Assembly: GCA_947396885.1 (NCBI GenBank)
Contig: OX377202.1
Coordinates: 71,768,643 to 71,832,642 of the forward strand
Source: Heligmosomoides polygyrus polygyrus
Taxonomy: Eukaryota; Nematoda; Chromadorea; Rhabditida; Heligmosomidae
Direction of reading: 5' to 3'
DNA length: 64,000 nt
The first letter of the stretch is position 1; every line of letters begins with the position of its first letter. The position numbers and the translations under genes were made by a program. Shown one piece after another: positions 57,480-64,000 of this stretch. Below the pieces are notes generated by a model. That model was not told the DNA's origin. It did no database searches and worked only from the letters and a program-made list of their open reading frames with translations.

Positions 57480-58400
57480 AAGTGGGGTAAAACCTAAACC
57501 AAACGATGAGAGAGAACTGGTGAGGTTCAGTTACAGGTATGGAATGGACGTGGTCAAAAAAGTGATTTCAGCTTATTTAGTTATTGTGGAAAATCCTATC
57601 GGAGAAAAACTCTCGTTTCAAGCGAGCATGTGATGCAACAACAACAACAGATAGTTCGGCATTTGTCCAAAAAGCTTCACTAGTCGAGCCAGAGATATTG
57701 TATAGTGATTAAAGCTTCCAGCGAGCTTATTTTGTTTTCATATTATATGAAGAGCAATTCTAGGTTTTTTGGTGAAGTTCCAAATCCCACACAGATTCTA
57801 ACTTGGTAATTGTACCTGTAATTAGGTCAGTTTGTTATCGGGAATAGTTAACTCGTGAAATTTTTGCTATGCTTCGAGCTATTGATGATTAACAGTAATG
57901 TCCACGTCGAAGTTTCCATAAATCTCGGCATCGCTCGCACTGATGATTATTAGTTGGAAATATGTTTCATACACTTTACGACTTTGAAGCAACGTGGAGA
58001 GCGAAGGGGTGGCAATCCAAGAAAAGCTCGAAATTTTCGTAGAAAAGGTCAGCAAGCCAATTTTTGTAGGTCGCTAATTACATGTGCATTCGGCCTCTGA
58101 ACACACAGTATCTTTTCCAAATGCGTGACCGCTGTAGGCAACGCTCGAAACGTCGTAGTTCTACTTATGGGAATAATCTATTTCAATAATTCTCCCACAT
58201 GAAACTCTGAACTTAAAACACAAAGTTTTATCCCTCAGCATTAACCAACTCCTCGCCAGTAGTTCTGTTTTTCGATCTTCTTCATCATTTGCCTTTCACC
58301 AGCTACCTCTCCCCTTTGACGCAGCTTAATTCCACTCGATTGATTAGCACTAACCTATCCTCAAACTATTCCATCCTACGAGACAAAGTTTAAGTACTGT
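57480..58400. other. Central spacer of the palindrome, no gene seen
   Basis: AT-rich unique-looking sequence without an exon-like frame. Confidence 0.4.
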
Positions 58401-58479
58401 ACCTTCTTCCTACTCACGTGTGTGCCCAGCAGTGCATTCCGACCGTCCCCCATACACTCACACTCCAGCTCATCCAGCC

Positions 58480-59545
58480 TTGCACGTTCGCGCAGAACTC
58501 GTCCCCTCCGTCAGCGAAGCGGCGAGGACTCCGCCTGGAGCGACGCACGCGCGCGCGACCGCACACGTCAAAATGAGTATCGCTGCCGCCTCCCACTTGG
58601 AGCGCCCCCGCCCTCGATGGGAAATTGTCAAAAAATCTCCTGCGCATCTGTAGGCCCTTAGCTCTTTGCATCTTCCCGCAGGGGTCGACTGAAATTGGAA
58701 AAATCATGTCACACAAAGCTAACCTGCTTTCTCACACTGCCGCAACATTGTCCAGTCATAAACTACATTGCTGTGTTTCAGCGCACTACTAGAACATTTT
58801 GCTGCCTACAAAATCCAGAAGCTGCATCCTGAAAGGTTCACACATGACAGAGTTATCGCGCTCAGAACACGCCCGCGCGCGCAATTTATCGTAACAACGG
58901 TCGATGTTCCCCTCGCTCTTACTCGTCCACACTACACTTTTCCCTACTTCCAATAACACCGTTTCATTCAGCCTAAAAAGCTCTATCGAATGGTATTAAG
59001 CACGGCCCACTTCGAAGATATCGATTTTCAATGACGCCGACGTTCTTATGCCGCGGCCTCGAGCGGCCTCGTCCTCGATGCGAATCTGTCAAAAAGTCGA
59101 CCGAAGTTGGTACCATTCGATAGCGCTTTTCATGCTGAACAGAACGGTACCATTTCGAGTGTCGACCACTCAAATCTGGGCGAGTAGGACCGCAAAAAAC
59201 TCTAACCGATATTTTCCGCCGCTTTAAACTGACAGCTGAGGCTAAGGCAGTATAGGAAGCTGACTAGTTCTGAGCATGTCCTTAGTAGGATATCTGAAAA
59301 TTTATGATAGAACTTCTCAAACGCTCACTCTAGCAGTTGTCGAGCCAACTCGATTGATAGGTTCATCTCTACACGCATTGCACACGGCGCACACTTAAGT
59401 CTTGCCGGAACAGATTGGAGCAATTCCCGAGTAAGGCAACCGGAAATTTTTAATAAAATTCTCCAAACGGTTAGAAATAGCTTTGAAGGGTCAACATTTT
59501 CCAGTAAGGGAAGATAGAAGCGGAGTGAACATGCTTTCTCAATCC
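58480..59545. repeat. Inner core, right side, plus extra inverted tandem units
   Basis: GC-rich 58480-58620 is a diverged mirror of 57210-57330. The stretch 58900-59245 repeats the core (CCGCTTTAAACTGACAGCTG, CTCTATCGAATGG). The stretch 59300-59540 carries minus-strand tandem units (TCGATTGATAGGTTC, TCTCCAAACGGTTAG), only partly matched on the left side. Confidence 0.6.
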
Positions 59546-59549
59546 CACC

Positions 59550-60360
59550 CAAACGCTCACTCTACAACTGTCGCGTACACTCAATTGGTATGTTCGATTC
59601 TAATTATATGCATTAGTCACGCCGTACTCTATAGTCTCGCCGGGACAGAGTACAGCAATTCCTGAGTAGGGAGGGCGGAAATTTCTAATCTAATCCAAAT
59701 TCAAATGGTTCTATCGTATATGCATTGTGCCGCCGCACTCTCCCTTCTCGCTCCATAAAATCTCTTCATTTGTATAAGCTCCGGTCAGTGTATGCACTAA
59801 AGCACCTGCAGAGGGAAAGCTTTGCTGTTTAGCATGACATTTGAACCGCTTTCGCTCCCTCGATTGATAGGTTCGATCCTATATGCATTGTGTATGGCGC
59901 ACTCCAAAGGCTCGCCGGACTGACTGGAGCAAATACTAAGTTGGACGGCCGCCAATTTCTTATAAAATTCTCCAAAATGTGCAAGATAGTCTTGAAGGCT
60001 TTACATTTTCCACTAGGCGAAGGTAGAAACCCAGTGGACATGCTTCCGCTTATTCGATTGATAGGTTCGATCCTGTGCAAGGCGCACCCTCGGACATTCT
60101 AGGCATGACAGAGCACGGACAACGTACTCCATGCTTGGATACTCCGAAAACATGCACGTCTTGGGAAATAAGGAGCTCTAATCGCAAGAGCCTGCTCCAG
60201 CAATTTTTTAGGCCACCCACGGCGAAAATGCGCTGATCTGGTAAAGTTTTATACATGTTTGTGTAGAGGAGGCAAATCGAACGGTGCTAACAGTTTCTGA
60301 AGCAACGTAAAATTAGAGGAGTTATAGCATGCGACTCTTTGCGACGGATTTTTCCGTCGC
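59550..60360 (-). repeat. Outer right arm with tandem units
   Basis: Reverse complement of 55404-56210. Only scattered single-base differences are visible over about 810 bp (for example GTGCAAGG against GTGCACGG near 60077). Confidence 0.85.
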
Positions 60361-60398
60361 AAACTGTCTTTTGACCGCGCGGCGCGGGCGGTATTGTA

Positions 60399-61326
60399 CA
60401 GGATGCGCAAAGAGTAACGAACTAACGGTAAGCGTTAGAAATAGCAACACATTATAAAATTTAACAATTTTATATATAAAATGATGACAATGATCTAACG
60501 AACAGAATAGCATCGCCCGTTATTTATATGGTCTTCTTTGCTGCGAATGCAGGGGCGAAGACGCCGAGGAAAGGCATCGACGGTGCGCCGCCAGTAGTCC
60601 ACGTCGATTTCGTTCCATGCTTTGATCTTCAGTGACTTGATACTTTTGTGCATTCAACATGTAAAAGTGTTACATACTCTTCAAGGACCTCTAAAGTGCT
60701 AATTCTGACGGAAGGCTCGCCGCAAGTGAGGCGCATTCGGCCAGTATCATGGTTGTGCAATCATCACAAGCGTTTCTCGTTTTCATCGGTACAGGAGTGA
60801 AGATAAATCAGTAGAACTATATGTACTGATGTCCTAAAGAAGCAATTGGTTTTTTGGCTTTAATACCACCTTGACAGCAAGCCGTATATCATCCAGCAGG
60901 ACTAGACTCCTGCGCAGAGTCGAGGATTGTTCAGGACTAGTCTCGCGCGAACTTGGAGGACTTCATTCCGACAGAGGAGTGACCTCTGTATAGACCGGAT
61001 TTAAATCCGCTGAATTACTCTGTATGGAAAGTATTATAGAACAAAGCTTGCGCTACTTCCCAAAAAAGAGTGAAGTCAGTGAAGGATGAGCTGGTCACTG
61101 CAACGAGAACGAAACCAACGTGGACTACTTGCGGCGCACCGTCGATGCCTTTCCTCCGAGTCTTCGCCCCTGCATTCGCAGCAAAGAAGCCCTTATAAAT
61201 TACGGGTGATGCTATTCTGTTGGCTAGATCATTGTCGACATTTTGTATATAAAATTATTAAATTTTATGATGTGTTCTCACTTCTAACGCTAATGTTTAG
61301 TGCGTCAATACTTTTTACGCACCCTG
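60399..61326. mobile_element. Tc1/mariner-type relic with long inverted arms
   Basis: Ends CAGGATGCGCAAAGAGTA and (complement) CAGGGTGCGTAAAAAGTA are flanked by TA on each side (60397-60398 and 61327-61328). Inverted homology extends about 260 bp inward on both sides, including TTCGCCCCTGCATTCGCAGC and ATCGACGGTGCGCC. Both arms therefore carry the 3' end of a transposase gene: an internally rearranged, non-autonomous copy. It sits exactly where the 55-60 kb palindrome family ends. Confidence 0.85.
60985..61200 (+). pseudogene. Tc1/mariner transposase C-terminal remnant
   Basis: The plus strand reads RPDLNPLNYSVWKVL (about 61000-61040), the catalytic PDLNPLDYxVW block with its Asp, then KSVKSVKDELVTA and, after a frame change, VDYLRRTVDAFPPSLRPCIR. 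A stop follows WKVL, and the rest of the transposase is missing or unrecognisable. The mirrored arm (minus, about 60540-60650) repeats WNEIDVDYWRRTVDAFPRRL. Confidence 0.75.
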
Positions 61327-61328
61327 TA

Positions 61329-61970
61329 TAATGCTCGAAGCTATAACCGATTAAGTGCCGGCAACAACGTTTTCTGCCTAAAGGCTGGGTTATAACGAAG
61401 ATCAATTTTTCACAAACTGAAGCAGGCAGAACATTAAATGAAATAGTATTCCAAAAATCTTGACGCAATACAGGTTGGGGGTAGGCTACTACTATCATTT
61501 TTCTTTCCTTTCTGCACAATAGAATTCGCTTTTCCAGCGCAATCCTAGTGCAAAAGTGGCCCTCCGTAAGGAAAAGAAAATATTCTAAGCCTTTAATCAT
61601 ACAGAAGAACACGAACGGGGATGTGGACTTTCCGAGACCTGGTTTATTTCTCGAAGCAGCCAACGTAGTTTTCATACTCATTTCCCACTGTGGTTCTCTG
61701 GTTTTAGTAGGCAGAACGATCCGTCGCTGAGGCAAGCAGAACGTGCGAGCAGGCAGCACCTGATTAGAGAAAACCGTGTGAGCACGTTAAGAGGAAGCAC
61801 ACGAAATCCTGTGCTGCAACAATGCAGACCTAGCCAGCTGTAGTTGACAGAGGAAGTTATGCAGAAGTTATGTCTTGTTTAATCGCCATCTCGCCTGCAA
61901 GGAGCTGCGATAGCGGTGGAATAACCAGCTGAAGGAGGGAATAGTTTTAGAAGGTGCATTTCACCTTCGC
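61329..61970. other. No supported gene
   Basis: A 164-codon minus frame spans 61265-61759, but its 3' part is mariner arm and the remainder has no recognised motif. Confidence 0.35.
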
Positions 61971-61974
61971 TCTA

Positions 61975-62165
61975 GTGGTATTCTTCAAACAATTCTTTCA
62001 CCCCTGGTTATGTGAATTGATACCAGACTTGTCTGGAAAGAATTCAACATTGATTTATGCAGCGGCCGTCCACTGCATGTTTTGTGCACCAAATACGTAT
62101 TCAAATAGTTTTCACAATATCGCTTGACGAAGAATGCGTGGCAAAAAGAGATTGATGAGGTGCGG
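61975..62165 (+). mobile_element. SINE-1 fragment
   Basis: GAATTGATACCAGACTTGTC, TCTGGAAAGAATTC, GCGGCCGTCCACTGCATG and GACGAAGAATGCGTGG follow the family order. Head and tail are decayed. Confidence 0.6.
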
Positions 62166-64000
62166 CCATTTATTCATTACGCGTTATTTTTGACTTTGTA
62201 CTCTTTCAAAAATAAAGGGGGTTTGAGTATATTTCGCAAACCTACAGATGGAATCCAAATTTGTTAGCCGCAGTGTGTCACATAGACACATTTCGCTTTC
62301 GTTACCTCATCAGACGTCCACGGTGCAAAGGACGTTCGATGAGCAGGAAAGGCGACGTAAGTTGAGCTTGAGGCGAAGATGCGTGGGCTACTTTCGCACC
62401 TCTCGCTTGATGAGCTTACCACTCGATCTTCGAGCGCATTCATTTTACTCGACCGTTCTCATTCGCACTGCTCCACGACGCGGGCCGATAACGTTGATCC
62501 ATGTTAAGGAAGATTAGCACCACAGAGCAGAGGTCTCACCGCAAGTAGTCACGACGACCGATGAACGACGAGGATTCCGAGACATCTAGTAGGAGGTCTC
62601 CCTTGATTTATAACAGTTTGTATCATTGATACTGATTCCTTTATTGGTACTTTACCGCTATATTTTTTTTTCCACTCGCATTATTAGATTCCACTGTCTA
62701 CATTTTATCTCAAGAGAGAGTTTTAAGAACAGTTGACTAGAAATTTATTTCCAAACTCTTACCGGTGGTTCCACTGTAGGTTCGGTCTCCATATATCGTC
62801 CACTTTCACAAGGAGGTGGAATGAGGAAAATGCACTGCCTTGTAGTTATGTTAGTCTGAATAAGATCTTTGGAGAGTTAAGTAATCCACTCTCCAGAAAC
62901 CGCTACTGATGTTGTGGGTTTTATCTTAAGATGGAGCCGTCTGTAAAAATTGTCGAGGAAGCACATGTGGGATATTTTTTGCTTTTTTATACTTCAGCAA
63001 GGCACTGCACTATTCGGACAGGAACCTATTAGAGTCCTGGCTTCCAGCTCCAAGCAAAGATGTGCTTCCATTCTCGATTCTGGTACACACCATTTCGAGT
63101 TCTTAACTTTCGCCATTATTGTGGGTAGAGCACACTAGAGCAAGAAAACTAGATGAAAACTCATCAATTCTCCCATCATAAGGCAGGAATGTTGTGTTGG
63201 ACCGCAAGTTTTCGTCGTTTCCTACTACTACCTTGAAATGATTATAGCTTCGTGAAGAGATTAGCATTAAGCTAGAAAAAACTGCAGTTGGCTAGAATGT
63301 AGCTCCCACATTCATTTTGTACTGTTTTTGCACTAATGAATTCAACGACGTGAAATTTGGGATTGTCGCTCGGATGGATGGGAGCTCTTCATTTATCAGG
63401 GCACTTGTAAATTTTTCCGCACTTTGCTTTTAGATTCTCTTCGGAATATTTTTCTGTTACCTTCCTATTTGTTTCTTGGATTCTATTTTGAACTACGCTC
63501 TCAATGGGGGTCAACAATGATCCTTTCATGTGGCCTAAAATATCCGCGATCACTCTAGGAGTCTCGTTCTTCACCGATTGCTCGACAAATTGTTTATGTT
63601 ATTGAACATGCCCTGCTCTTTATAACGCACTACGATTCTTGTGGAAGTTTTCGCCCTTCTTTCAATAAGGGAAGAATCCATAGGTAGCCGTTCTCATCCC
63701 ATTTCTGGGGCGTCAAATTGTAGAAAACAGGCTAACCTAACCTCTTTCTTTAAGTAACATTATCGCTTTCTTCTTCTTATGCAAGGCAACTCAGCAGGAT
63801 ATGTACTATCCTTTACCTCAAGCTTTGTGTTTCGTTTAGGAAGAAGCACTTCGGCCCTGCTCAAGCCTAATTCTCTGAACGAATGTCTGTGCAGAACAAG
63901 GCTTTCGCTTTGAGGTTCTCTTTCTCTAGTCTCTCTCTTCTTCGAAGTGATGAAGTTCGTGCATCACTACTACTTTTTTATTCGCTTGTTCTGATCATAT
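62166..64000. other. No gene seen
   Basis: Short unrelated frames only. A CTAACCTAACC stretch at 63733-63743 is too short to mean anything. No known repeat family recognised. Confidence 0.35.

Larger units (their letters stand above)
55404..60396. repeat. 5 kb palindromic foldback repeat
   Basis: Outer arms 55404-56210 and 59550-60360 are reverse complements of about 810 bp with very few differences. Both encode, by the same frame, an identical 68-residue peptide (MYKTLPDQRIFAVGGLKN...), which illustrates the identity rather than a gene. Inward lie further, more diverged inverted pieces and a central stretch of about 0.9 kb (57480-58400) that looks unique. The right edge continues to CAATACCGCCCGCGCCGCG (complement, 60378-60396) as at 21977. 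It belongs to the same family as 21977-23962, with no transposase seen. Confidence 0.85.

Noticed and set aside
1..64000. CRISPR array or bacterial operon
   Set aside because: No short regularly spaced direct repeats with unique spacers, no dense coding and no ribosome binding sites.

Overview
The window reads as intergenic or intronic DNA of a repeat-rich animal genome, most likely a nematode of the strongylid/hookworm type. This is an inference from AT-rich composition, short introns with nematode-like splice sites, decayed mariner and Penelope-like elements, and several tRNA-derived SINE families. There is no operon structure, no bacterial signal and no rRNA or functional tRNA gene. Nearly every long reading frame is either part of a decayed transposon or of a length expected by chance, so genuine host coding sequence is very sparse. 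The best host-gene evidence is a spliced minus-strand pair of exons at 1877-2248, which encodes a cysteine-rich PAN/Apple-like domain. Next is a plus-strand terminal-exon candidate at 46713-46909. Weaker candidates lie at 2409, 12988 and 28135.

Layout. 0-1.3 kb: a foldback repeat with an internal tandem module. 1.9-2.7 kb: host exons. 8.2-9.3 kb: a mariner relic folded into a palindrome. 10.6-11.6 kb: a second mariner transposase relic. 14.3-17.8 kb: a composite Penelope-like element (reverse transcriptase plus GIY-YIG endonuclease) with inverted terminal repeats. 22-24 kb: half of a large foldback/tandem repeat. 24.3-25.1 kb: a tail-to-tail pair of SINEs. 26.1-27.1 kb: a 1 kb palindromic mariner-like MITE. 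34.4-36.2 kb: a hAT-like TIR pair. 41-43.5 kb: a third Penelope-like relic carrying a nested inverted repeat. 43.5 kb: a near-perfect short palindrome. 48.5-49.8 kb: a second tail-to-tail SINE pair. 55.4-60.4 kb: a roughly 5 kb palindrome with almost identical 0.8 kb outer arms. 60.4-61.3 kb: a Tc1/mariner element with unusually long inverted arms, inserted at the edge of that palindrome.

Two SINE families are recoverable by reading copies against each other. SINE-1 is about 290 bp, has a tRNA-like head and a (CCTTTAT)n tail, and occurs at least nine times; two copies have perfect 11 and 14 bp target-site duplications. SINE-2 is about 350 bp and occurs four times as two inverted pairs. The main theme is the density of large inverted repeats: about ten in 64 kb, from unrelated element classes. 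Transcripts crossing them could fold into long double-stranded RNA; that consequence is inference.
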